Positions 15,883-22,587 of a stretch of DNA of 64,000 nt are shown here, in pieces; position 1 is the first letter of the stretch; each line of letters starts with the position of its first letter. A program made the position numbers and the translations under genes. The DNA comes from a bacterium. GTDB lineage: Bacteria > Bacillota > Bacilli > Lactobacillales > Streptococcaceae. Location of the stretch: positions 57,034 through 121,033 of the forward strand of contig CAJNCJ010000005.1 of assembly GCA_905221235.1 (NCBI GenBank). The letters run 5' to 3'. The notes beneath the pieces are model-generated. The model had not been told where the DNA came from. It ran no database searches and saw only the letters and a program-made list of their open reading frames with translations.

Positions 15883-16275
15883 ATGTCTAAAGAAAAAAAA
15901 TTATCAGTAGGAAACTACGAAAGCGCAAGAGCATTTTTAGATGCTTTATCAACTTCTATTGATATCTCGTCAGATATCAAAGTAATTGATACCAACACTG
16001 GAGTCATTAACGAAGGTCAAGAAAATCAACGGCTATGGGCTTCGCTAATATGCGTAGATGTCGAACTCTATGAACAGTTCGCTAGTATTGGTCAAGAAAA
16101 TTACTGCCCGACGTTCAAAGTCAAGTTGAAGAACTATCAAAACGAGAGTTTAGATGGTTTGGTCAATACTGACATCATACTTAACAAGTATGACTTGTCA
16201 TTTGTTCTTGACAAGTTGAAGCAACCGGTCGGACTCGCTCTTGTAGCTGAACTTGCTGATATTTCATTAAGATAA
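15883..16275 (+). CDS. Element-encoded small soluble protein of unknown function
   Basis: A 130-residue acidic soluble protein (MSKEKKLSVGNYESARAFLDALSTSIDI...), first gene of the mobility operon. The start at 15883 is chosen because AAAGGAGG lies 7 bp before it; an earlier in-frame start at 15844 has no such site. Its size and place at the head of the operon recall the small DUF961-type proteins at the start of Tn916-like transfer modules, but no clear motif confirms this. It may be an accessory mobility or single-strand DNA-handling protein. Confidence 0.6.
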   Translation: MSKEKKLSVGNYESARAFLDALSTSIDISSDIKVIDTNTGVINEGQENQRLWASLICVDVELYEQFASIGQENYCPTFKVKLKNYQNESLDGLVNTDIILNKYDLSFVLDKLKQPVGLALVAELADISLR

Positions 16276-16284
16276 GTGACGAAC

Positions 16285-16330
16285 ATAGTGAGTTATCATC
16301 TGCATTGTTTAGATGATAACTACTCACTAT
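16285..16330 (+). repeat. Strong 17-bp hairpin in the mobility operon
   Basis: ATAGTGAG-TTATCATCT (16285-16301) pairs with AGATGATAA-CTA-CTCACTAT (16311-16330): 8 plus 9 perfect base pairs, a 3-nt bulge and a 9-nt loop. There is no T run, so it is not a terminator. It lies between the first gene's stop and the ATG at 16348. Confidence 0.8.
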
Positions 16331-16347
16331 ATGACGAGGTAACATAT

Positions 16348-16926
16348 ATGTTGATACAAATATTCTTTTATCTTATTCTTGCATTATTTATATGGCAAGG
16401 TTTTAATACTCTATACATCTCTCTAAAACGACAGTTTCTCATTGTGTCAGATGAGGTTGTTAAGAGAAATGAAAATTTATGGGAACAATGCCTCTTGTTA
16501 ACAGGCAAGCAAGTTAAGTTTATAACTACATTGATTCAAAATGTCACACTTTGGTGGTTCAATAAGAAAGCTGATGAACAACTACAAGTCCGAAAAGGTA
16601 CTGTCTTACAAAACGTGGTCAATCATCTCAATCAAAACTTATCTCATGATTTACAGTTAAAAACTATAAATCCTGCTACCACACGAGGTATAGATGTTTG
16701 GATCTATCTCGCTAATAATCTTGACACAAACTCCCAAAAGGAGCTTGAAGATTATTTCATGGGAGTGTTGGCTAAATACACAAATGAATTTGCTCTTGAC
16801 TATATGCACATAGAAATGAATGTTGGTGCTGGTTGGGTTGCTAAATTTGATGTCAAAACAATTGAAGAGGCAACATACAATCGTATGGCAAGACAGACTG
16901 AAATCAAGCAAGAAGAGGACTTCTAA
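16348..16926 (+). CDS. Membrane-anchored partner of the FtsK-like ATPase
   Basis: A 192-residue protein with one N-terminal membrane helix (IFFYLILALFIWQGFNTLYISL) and a basic cytoplasmic part. ATG at 16348 with GAGG upstream is preferred over a GTG at 16276, because that opening would run through the strong hairpin. The stop is 1 bp from the start of the FtsK-like ATPase gene. TcpA-type coupling proteins of Gram-positive mobile elements have an N-terminal membrane region joined to an FtsK ATPase; here the two parts seem to be separate genes. This reading is inferred. Confidence 0.65.
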   Translation: MLIQIFFYLILALFIWQGFNTLYISLKRQFLIVSDEVVKRNENLWEQCLLLTGKQVKFITTLIQNVTLWWFNKKADEQLQVRKGTVLQNVVNHLNQNLSHDLQLKTINPATTRGIDVWIYLANNLDTNSQKELEDYFMGVLAKYTNEFALDYMHIEMNVGAGWVAKFDVKTIEEATYNRMARQTEIKQEEDF

Positions 16927-16927
16927 T

Positions 16928-17650
16928 ATGATTAAAAACGTTTTTGAAGTCAACAACAGAGGTCAACCCACTCCTGTTTCTATTGACATAAACCGATACC
17001 ATGCCTGGATTATTGCAGGCCCATCAGGGGTAGGCAAGTCAACGTTCTTGCGCAGACTGGTAGGATTGATTTCCTTTTATGACGAAACTGCTGAAGCATA
17101 TTTCATGGATTTTAAAGCTGATGAAGATATGTTTTCAATGACCGGCAATCATGTTGCTAGAGGTTTTGAATGCCTTGAGTTGTTTGAGACTGTTTATGAT
17201 CGCTTTCAAGCCAGACTTAATAAATCGGAAGAAAAAACTCATAATATTTATCTTATCTTTGACGAGTGGCAGGCATTCCTAGCTTATCTTGAACAAATTG
17301 ATAAAAAAAAGCACAAGGAAATACTGTCTAAAATGCTAATGATGAATAGTATGGGCAGAAGTCTAGGTCATAGGCTAATCTTATCCAGTCAGCGGTTCTT
17401 ATTAGTAGATTTGCCCGGACGATATAACTTTAACTGTGTTATATCTTTGTCTACTAGCTTTCTGCTAGCAGCAAACAACAGACAACTCCTTTTTCCTGAT
17501 ATGGAAAAAGATGAAGTTGTAGTAAAACCGAGAGGATATGGCTATTTCCAACTTGAGGGAGAACCTGTTAAGATGTTTCGTACGATTCAAGTAAGGGACG
17601 AGGAACGGTTAAATCAACGGATGCAGGAGCTATTTTCAAGATATAGCTAG
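16928..17650 (+). CDS. FtsK/TcpA-like ATPase (putative coupling protein)
   Basis: A 240-residue P-loop ATPase. Walker A is GPSGVGKST (residues 31-39) and Walker B is IYLIFDEW (107-114); LGHRLILSSQRF follows at the place of the conserved Gln motif of FtsK-type motors. It is about half the length of usual TcpA coupling proteins and has no membrane helix, but the preceding gene, 1 bp away, supplies one. It most likely brings the initiator-bound DNA to a helper's transfer channel. An inovirus Zot-like ATPase is an alternative, but no coat-protein genes are present. Start ATG at 16928; the longer opening from 16820 overlaps the previous gene. Confidence 0.7.
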   Translation: MIKNVFEVNNRGQPTPVSIDINRYHAWIIAGPSGVGKSTFLRRLVGLISFYDETAEAYFMDFKADEDMFSMTGNHVARGFECLELFETVYDRFQARLNKSEEKTHNIYLIFDEWQAFLAYLEQIDKKKHKEILSKMLMMNSMGRSLGHRLILSSQRFLLVDLPGRYNFNCVISLSTSFLLAANNRQLLFPDMEKDEVVVKPRGYGYFQLEGEPVKMFRTIQVRDEERLNQRMQELFSRYS

Positions 17651-17750
17651 CGATTTTTCTGCTACACTTGTTTGATGCGACACTGGCCTTACAAATAGTT
17701 TCATCGGTATAGGTGTCGGCACGACCTCATTAGCAGGAAAATGCCTATTC

Positions 17751-17839
17751 GCAAGGGCTTGAGGGGTGGAGATTTTTTAAGCGCAACGAATGCCAACGGC
17801 AGAGAGTGAAGCGCCAAAAAATACTACCCCATCCCTTGC
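17751..17839. repeat. Long imperfect inverted repeat in the origin region
   Basis: GCAAGGG...GGGGT...TTTTTT (17751-17778) pairs with AAAAAA...ACCCC...CCCTTGC (17816-17839), and GCGC inside pairs with GCGC, giving a hairpin of about 90 nt. TACTACC at 17822-17828 in the right arm resembles the nick-site heptamer. Candidate single-strand origin, oriT or initiator-binding structure. Confidence 0.6.
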
Positions 17840-17920
17840 TGAATTGGCAAGCGTTTTCGGTTCGATGGGGTTTCATCGGGCAGGAGAGGCTAGGGTTTGG
17901 GGCAAAGCCCCAAGAGAAGA

Positions 17921-17950
17921 TTTATTGGGGTTACTACGACCCCCAATAAA
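17921..17950 (+). other. dso: Double-strand origin nick hairpin (pMV158 type)
   Basis: TTTATTGGGG (17921-17930) and CCCCAATAAA (17941-17950) form a perfect 10-bp stem. The 10-nt loop, TTACTACGAC, contains TACTACGAC. RepB of pMV158 cuts TACTACG/AC in the loop of a hairpin, so both sequence and structure match. The RepB-like gene starts 32 bp downstream. Confidence 0.85.
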
Positions 17951-17982
17951 TCAATAATCAATAATCATAGAAAGAAAACAAA

Positions 17983-18612
17983 ATGGCTAAAGAAAAACGT
18001 TCAAATAAATGGGCATTCCTATTCTATAAGGAAAGTGCCCCAGAAAATTATTTAGAAATTCTCGAAGAGTTACACATTCCATTTGTTCTTAGCCCTTGGC
18101 ATGATAAGGACATTAACAGGGAAACTGGGGAATTTAAAAAATCGCACAAGCACGGAGTCTTATTTTTTGAATCGCTAAAAAGTTATTCCCAAGTATCAGA
18201 GCTTCTTACTGAGAAACTCAATACACCTTCCCACGTTGAAGTTGTCATGTCACCAAAAGGTATGTACGATTATTTCATACATGCAGAAAACCCTGAAAAA
18301 ACTTTATACAATATAGAAGATATTGAATCAGGTTGCGGATTCGAACTTGATAAGTTCTTGATAGAGCAAAATTCAAATTTATTTCTAGAAACTGTTATCG
18401 ATGTAATCACCGATAACGATTTTACCGAGTTCGAAGACTTAGTTCACTACGCTAGAAATAAAGATATTTCACTACTGGGATTAATAATTGAACGAACCTA
18501 CTTTTTTACAAAATTTTTAGATTCTAGACGTTATAATCCCCAAAACAACAAAAAAACCTCCTCAGAAGATACTTTGGTGAGCAATACTGATGAGGCAAAT
18601 ACAGATGATTAA
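17983..18612 (+). CDS. Rolling-circle initiator, RepB (Rep_2) family; probable relaxase
   Basis: A 209-residue HUH endonuclease of the pMV158 RepB family. Comparison with RepB from memory shows all active residues: HDKD with His40 and Asp43, HKH with His55 and His57 (metal ligands), and MYDYFIH with Tyr97 at the place of the catalytic Tyr99. The C-terminal part (about 110-180) corresponds to the RepB oligomerisation domain and is more diverged. It nicks the origin loop and stays bound to the 5' end. In an integrated element it can drive replication of the excised circle and may also act as the transfer relaxase. Confidence 0.88.
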   Translation: MAKEKRSNKWAFLFYKESAPENYLEILEELHIPFVLSPWHDKDINRETGEFKKSHKHGVLFFESLKSYSQVSELLTEKLNTPSHVEVVMSPKGMYDYFIHAENPEKTLYNIEDIESGCGFELDKFLIEQNSNLFLETVIDVITDNDFTEFEDLVHYARNKDISLLGLIIERTYFFTKFLDSRRYNPQNNKKTSSEDTLVSNTDEANTDD

Positions 18613-18658
18613 AAATCAACTGATACTTCAATTATAGCACAATAGGGAGAAATAACTT

Positions 18659-18922
18659 ATGCAAGTAATTCTACCAGATGAACAAGTTAAACAAATTCAG
18701 CTCCTACTTGCTGAACTTATCACAAAAGAAATTGAAAAGAAACTGCACCATAGTAACCTTGAAAGCCCTTTTTTAAACAAACAGCAGGCTTGCCACTATC
18801 TAGGTATCTCAAACAATACTCTAGATAGTTGGATCAAGAAAGGACTGCCTACAATAAAAATAGGCAAGACTATACGATTTAATAAAGAAGCCATTAATTC
18901 ATGGCTTTACTCACAAAACTAG
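18659..18922 (+). CDS. xis: Excisionase-like HTH protein
   Basis: An 87-residue protein whose C-terminal 50 residues form a winged HTH of the excisionase/MerR type (FLNKQQACHYLGISNNTLDSWIKKGLPTIKIGKTIRFNKEAINSWL). It lies directly before the integrase gene, the standard place for a directionality factor that favours excision. The N-terminal part (LLLAELITKEIEKKL) is a helical extension. AGGGAGAAATAACTT provides the ribosome-binding site. Xis function is inferred from family and position. Confidence 0.85.
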   Translation: MQVILPDEQVKQIQLLLAELITKEIEKKLHHSNLESPFLNKQQACHYLGISNNTLDSWIKKGLPTIKIGKTIRFNKEAINSWLYSQN

Positions 18923-18949
18923 AAATATCTATATTTTTGTTTTATAATA

Positions 18950-18993
18950 GTCATGATATTTTCTGGTTCGATACACAAGGAGAATATCATGAC
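18950..18993 (+). repeat. Inverted repeat enclosing the integrase start
   Basis: GTCATGATATT (18950-18960) and AATATCATGAC (18983-18993) are perfect 11-bp arms. The loop holds the AAGGAG ribosome-binding site and the right arm holds the ATG, so a read-through transcript would hide the start codon. It could equally be a protein-binding dyad. Confidence 0.7.
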
Positions 18994-20209
18994 GACTATC
19001 AGTAAGACAAAGAACGGAACTTTTCGCTTAAAAGTTTATATCCCAATAGAAGCACGAATGCCACTTGGAATTGTCAATAGCAACTATTACGATAAGCGAT
19101 TTAAAACTAGAAAGGAGGCAAGACAAGCTGAGATAGATTTGCTTACCAAGTTAAATCAAATAGAAGATAATGAGTATACAGGACTAGCAAAAAGAGAGAT
19201 TCTTTTCTCAGACTTCTATAACAATATCTGGTGGGAATCTTATAAAGAAGGACAAACCACATCTACTTCTAAACCACCAAGCAGGTCAACAGTTGCAAAT
19301 ACCAAAACCTGTTTTGAAAAACATATACTACCACTTCTTGGAAACTACACTATACAGTTTCTAAATCAAAACAAGCAAGTTATCCTAAATCTAATGACAT
19401 CTAAGGCTAATGAATATGCGAACTTCAAGTCTTTACGTAGCTATGTGATTTCCATTTTTGATTGGGCAGAAGAACTTGAGTATATAGAAGCTAATAAAGT
19501 TGCAAAAATATTAAGAAGAATAAAGGCCACTAAAAAGATTCAACTTGCAGAGTCAAAGAGAGAGGAAGATTTATATCTAACTCATGAACAACTCCAAGAA
19601 TGGTTCTCAGCATTTCAAGAAGATTTAGAGAATGATAAAATAACCCTTAAAGATTATGTCCTATTTTATCTCACTTTTTTCTTAGGCGATAGAAAATCTG
19701 AAACCTATGCTCTTCAATGGAAACATATCGACTTTTCAAAATCACAGATTCAGCTAATTCAAGCTTTAGATAGATATGGACAAGTAAAATCTACTAAGGG
19801 AAATAAAAAAACTATTTTCTCTATTTCTAATGACTTACTTCAGCTCCTTACCTCTTGGAAAGAACAACAAAAATATGAGCTAGCCAAGTTTGGGATTATC
19901 AGTAATCCAGAACAATTTGTTTTTACATATATCGACACCAAAGGAAACATCAACAAGCCTTTACACGCTGACTATCTAAACAATAAAATGAAAAGTATTA
20001 GAAAGAGACATAAAGAACTGACACATGCTACACCTCATAAACTGCGACACACAGGGGCTACACTTGCTAAACAAGCAGGAATGAGCTTAGAAGCTATTTC
20101 TGAAGCACTAACACATAGCGATACAGGTACAACTCAGATTTATGTCAATACTTCTAATGTAGTTCCTATGGCAGTCGGTGAATTTGCCTTAAAGTCTCTA
20201 AAACAATAA
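18989..20209 (+). CDS. int: Tyrosine-recombinase integrase of the element
   Basis: A 406-residue phage-type integrase. The N-terminal 60 residues form an arm-binding domain (TKNGTFRLKVYIP...KRFKTRKEARQAE), followed by a SAM-like core-binding domain (about 65-170). The catalytic domain carries Arg in GDRKSETYALQW, HKLRH and the nucleophile Tyr in TTQIYVN. ATG at 18989 follows AAGGAGAATATC and is preferred over the opening at 18953. The gene ends 119 bp from the right att core, as usual. It inserts into the 3' end of rpsI and should excise with Xis. Confidence 0.95.
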   Translation: MTTISKTKNGTFRLKVYIPIEARMPLGIVNSNYYDKRFKTRKEARQAEIDLLTKLNQIEDNEYTGLAKREILFSDFYNNIWWESYKEGQTTSTSKPPSRSTVANTKTCFEKHILPLLGNYTIQFLNQNKQVILNLMTSKANEYANFKSLRSYVISIFDWAEELEYIEANKVAKILRRIKATKKIQLAESKREEDLYLTHEQLQEWFSAFQEDLENDKITLKDYVLFYLTFFLGDRKSETYALQWKHIDFSKSQIQLIQALDRYGQVKSTKGNKKTIFSISNDLLQLLTSWKEQQKYELAKFGIISNPEQFVFTYIDTKGNINKPLHADYLNNKMKSIRKRHKELTHATPHKLRHTGATLAKQAGMSLEAISEALTHSDTGTTQIYVNTSNVVPMAVGEFALKSLKQ

Positions 20210-20283
20210 GGTAAAAATAAGGTGAACTTTGAGGTAAACTTTTCAAAAAAACACGAAAAAAGCACCCATAAGGTAAACTTTTG
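20207..20283. promoter_or_regulatory. Right arm of the element with repeated arm-type sites
   Basis: AAGGTGAACTTT, GAGGTAAACTTTT and ATAAGGTAAACTTTT occur in a row at about 20218-20230, 20231-20243 and 20268-20282, in direct orientation. One copy is at the left end (11742-11755). These are candidate integrase arm sites. Confidence 0.6.
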
Positions 20284-20292
20284 AGTGCTTTG
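20255..20292 (-). terminator. Element-supplied terminator for rpsI
   Basis: On the minus strand AAAGCACTC pairs with GGGTGCTTT and is followed by T-rich DNA. It overlaps an arm-type repeat and replaces the displaced native terminator. Confidence 0.7.
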
Positions 20293-20315
20293 AAACGTTG
20301 ATATAATCGTATTGA

Positions 20316-20708
20316 TTAACGTTTTGAGAATTGTGATGCTTTACGAGCTTTCTTAAGACCTGGTTTCTTACGTTCAACTTTACGTGAGTCACGTGTAAGA
20401 AGTCCTGCGCGTTTCAATGAATCGCGGAAGTCTGGATCTACTTGAAGAAGGGCACGAGCGATACCATGACGAATAGCTCCTGATTGACCAGCGTATCCAC
20501 CACCTACAACGTTAACGAAAACGTCGTATGAACCTACAGTTGAAGTAACTGCGAATGGTTGGTTGATTACAAGACGAAGGTCAGCGTGTGGGATGTACTC
20601 TTCAACATCTTTTTTGTTAACAGTGATTTTACCAGTTCCTGGAACAAGGCGAACGCGTGCAACAGCGTTTTTACGACGTCCAGTACCTGCATATTGTGCT
20701 TGTGACAT
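20316..20708 (-). CDS. rpsI: 30S ribosomal protein S9 (uS9)
   Basis: A complete 130-residue S9. [19 protein letters not shown] is its N-terminal signature, [19 protein letters not shown] the central one, and the tail [14 protein letters not shown] reaches into the P site of the small subunit. The last codons (TTC TCA AAA CGT TAA) come from the integrated element; the displaced host version at 11.6 kb uses TTT AGT AAA CGT TAA and codes for the same residues. Integration therefore leaves the protein unchanged. It follows rplM in the usual two-gene operon with an 18-bp gap. Confidence 0.98.
   Translation of the reverse strand: MSQAQYAGTGRRKNAVARVRLVPGTGKITVNKKDVEEYIPHADLRLVINQPFAVTSTVGSYDVFVNVVGGGYAGQSGAIRHGIARALLQVDPDFRDSLKRAGLLTRDSRKVERKKPGLKKARKASQFSKR
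20329..20365. repeat. attR: attR core of the rpsI-integrated element
   Basis: Identical over 37 bp to 11601-11637 and lying inside the 3' end of the intact rpsI. Sequence to the right is host rpsI and to the left is element DNA. Confidence 0.85.
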
Positions 20709-20726
20709 ACTTTATTGTTCCTTTCC

Positions 20727-21173
20727 TTAGATAAGTCCTGAAATGTCAAGAATTTCTGGTTGTTGTGCAGCGTGAGTGTGCTCAGCTCCAACAAATACTT
20801 TCAACTTCATACCTTGAGCGCGTCCAAGAGTATTGTGTGGAAGCATACCTTTAACTGATTTCTCGATCAAACGTACTGCATTTTTAGAACGAAGTTCACC
20901 TGCAGAGATTTGTTTCAATCCACCTGGGTGGTTTGAGTGAGTGTAGTAGATTTTATCAGTTGCTTTTTTACCAGTCAATTTAACTTTTTCAGCATTGATA
21001 ACAATCACAAAGTCACCTGTATCAGTGTGTGGTGTAAATGTTGGTTTGTTTTTTCCGCGAAGTACGCTAGCAACTACTGCAGAAAGACGTCCAAGTGGTA
21101 CATCAGTTGCGTCAACTACATACCATTTACGTTCAACTTGGCCTGGTTTAGCCATAAATGTTGTTTTGTTCAT
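20727..21173 (-). CDS. rplM: 50S ribosomal protein L13 (uL13)
   Basis: A 148-residue L13, recognised from [35 protein letters not shown] and the C-terminal [13 protein letters not shown]. It is one of the early assembly proteins of the large subunit. It is the first gene of the rplM-rpsI operon, with its own promoter and a leader of about 100 nt. The start ATG follows AGGAGAAATC. Confidence 0.98.
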   Translation of the reverse strand: MNKTTFMAKPGQVERKWYVVDATDVPLGRLSAVVASVLRGKNKPTFTPHTDTGDFVIVINAEKVKLTGKKATDKIYYTHSNHPGGLKQISAGELRSKNAVRLIEKSVKGMLPHNTLGRAQGMKLKVFVGAEHTHAAQQPEILDISGLI

Positions 21174-21317
21174 GATTTCTCCTATATATAGTTCGATTTT
21201 TGTTTACGGTGATGGGTGTTCCTTCCCATCGAAAAGTATTTGGAAGGTTCCGGGGCCTTTCAAATGGGGTAAACAATACCGCCTACTATAATACCAAATT
21301 TCACCCCTAAAAGTCAA
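21174..21317 (-). promoter_or_regulatory. rplM promoter and structured L13 leader
   Basis: TTGACT (21312-21317), an 18-bp spacer and TATTAT (21288-21293) on the minus strand form the promoter. The transcript leader of about 105 nt contains GAAAGGCCCCGGAACCTTCC and GATGGGAAGGAACACCCATC, which can fold into two stems. L13 leaders that bind L13 for autoregulation are known in Firmicutes; assignment of this leader to that class is probable. Confidence 0.6.
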
Positions 21318-21361
21318 TAGATATGAAAAATATTTTTCTGAATTCCACTCTTTTTATCTCT

Positions 21362-21386
21362 AAAAACCTCGCTTTCGCGAGGCTCT
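21362..21386 (-). terminator. Terminator of the ABC exporter operon
   Basis: GCCTCGC, loop GAAA, GCGAGG and TTTTT on the minus strand, directly after the permease gene. Confidence 0.9.
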
Positions 21387-21387
21387 T

Positions 21388-22587
21388 CTATTTATAAGCT
21401 AAGGCACGTTTAAAGGTTTTCCAAATCCCTAAATCATCCGTTTGCAGAACGAGACTAGCATACATGCGTCCGATAAATCCGGTTGCTACCACCGCAAAAA
21501 TCACTGTAATAGCAAGTGAAATCCATGCTTCTACTCCCCCTGCATAGCCATTAATGGTTCTAAATGGCATAAAGAAGGTCGAAATAAAGGGAATATAAGA
21601 ACCAATCTTCAAGATGAGATTGTCACCAGCTGCACCTAGAGCTGTCACTCCAAAAAAACCACCCATAATTAAAATCATCAAAGGCGACAAGGCTTTTCCT
21701 GAGTCTTCAGGACGAGAAACCATAGATCCTAGGAAGGCTGCCAAGACCACATACATAAAGAGACTGACCAAAATAAAGAGCAATGTATTCAGTGAGAATG
21801 CATCTCCCAAGTGATTCAAAATACCAGACTGAGCCAAGAAAGGCAAATCCTTAAAGAGCAGAATAGCTGCCAGACCACCTACAACATAAATCCCGATATG
21901 CGTTAAAATCACCAGAAACAGAGCCATCATCCGCGCATAGAAATAGTGACTAGCCCTTATGCTAGAAAAGACAACTTCCATAATTTTGGTGCCTTTTTCA
22001 CTGGCAACTTCCTGAGCTGTTACACCCGCATAGGTAATCAGAATCATATAAAGAAAGAATCCTAAGGCTCCTGCCGCCATTGTTTGAATAAACTTTTTAT
22101 TTTCCTTGGCTTCATCAATCTTTTCTGTGAATTGAATTGTCTGCGCTAAGCGTTTTTCCTGCTCTTGAGACAAGGAGGCAGTTGAACGATTAAGCTGATT
22201 TTGCAGTTCATTGAGTGTACCTGTAACTGCAAATTTAATTCCATTTTCAAGCGACGTTTCGCCATGATAAACTGCCTTCAAGACACTATCCTCTTGGTCA
22301 ATAGTCAGATAGCCTTTTAATTTTTCATCTTTAATCGCTTCTTTGGCACTTGCTTCGTCTTTGTAGTCAAAATTAACACCATTTACATTCTTCAGTCCTT
22401 CTGCTACAGATGGCACTGTTGTCACTACTGCCACTTTATCATTTTTAGCCATTGAAGAGCCTTGGAGATAAGCAATTCCTCCAGAGATTCCTAAAAAGAG
22501 GAACGGTGAAATCACCATAAAGAAGAAACTCCACGATTTGACATGTCGAAGATAGGTTTCCTTGATTACAACCCACATATTTCTCAT
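21388..22587 (-). CDS. ABC-2 type exporter permease (NatB-like)
   Basis: A 399-residue membrane subunit. A first membrane helix (about 19-40) is followed by a large extracytoplasmic domain (about 45-165: VAVVTTVPSVAEGLKNVNGVNFDYKDEASAKEAIKDEKL...) and then five or six helices from about 170 to 385. This layout is that of NatB and related exporters. It pairs with the ATPase gene that overlaps it by 4 bp. NatAB of Bacillus extrudes Na+, but substrates of such pairs vary and none can be named here. The segment TAQEVASEKGTKIMEVVFSSI is the typical ABC-2 coupling region. Confidence 0.85.
   Translation of the reverse strand: MRNMWVVIKETYLRHVKSWSFFFMVISPFLFLGISGGIAYLQGSSMAKNDKVAVVTTVPSVAEGLKNVNGVNFDYKDEASAKEAIKDEKLKGYLTIDQEDSVLKAVYHGETSLENGIKFAVTGTLNELQNQLNRSTASLSQEQEKRLAQTIQFTEKIDEAKENKKFIQTMAAGALGFFLYMILITYAGVTAQEVASEKGTKIMEVVFSSIRASHYFYARMMALFLVILTHIGIYVVGGLAAILLFKDLPFLAQSGILNHLGDAFSLNTLLFILVSLFMYVVLAAFLGSMVSRPEDSGKALSPLMILIMGGFFGVTALGAAGDNLILKIGSYIPFISTFFMPFRTINGYAGGVEAWISLAITVIFAVVATGFIGRMYASLVLQTDDLGIWKTFKRALAYK

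Larger units (their letters stand above)
17651..17982. other. Origin region of the element (non-coding, G+C-richer)
   Basis: A 332-bp gene-free stretch packed with secondary structure and visibly richer in G+C than its neighbours. It holds a long inverted repeat (17751-17839), a 7-bp stem TTGGGGC/GCCCCAA (17897-17913) and the nick-site hairpin (17921-17950), directly before the initiator gene. This is the usual place of the double-strand origin in pMV158-type plasmids. Confidence 0.75.
11601..20328 (+). mobile_element. Integrative mobilizable element with RepB-type initiator, in rpsI
   Basis: The element spans 8.73 kb between two 37-bp repeats of the rpsI 3' end. In order it carries an LPXTG SEC10/PgrA surface protein, an XRE regulator, a divergent HTH-like protein, a small soluble protein, a membrane protein, an FtsK-like ATPase, an origin region, a pMV158-type RepB protein, an excisionase and a tyrosine integrase next to the right att site. 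There is no type IV secretion channel, so self-transfer is unlikely. Transfer by a helper with the initiator acting as relaxase is the likely lifestyle, as known for several streptococcal elements with Rep-type relaxases. The circular form should replicate by rolling circle. Confidence 0.85.

Noticed and set aside
16276..16347. GTG start for the membrane partner of the ATPase
   Set aside because: It would translate through the 17-bp hairpin and has no ribosome-binding site; ATG at 16348 does.
16820..16927. Frameshifted single coupling-protein gene
   Set aside because: Each of the two genes has its own start and Shine-Dalgarno-like sequence and the junction is a clean TAA-T-ATG; a natural split is more likely, although not proven.
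15883..18612. Filamentous phage (inovirus) reading of the element
   Set aside because: A Rep protein and an FtsK/Zot-like ATPase fit, but no coat, adsorption or secretin-like genes are present and an LPXTG surface-exclusion gene is.
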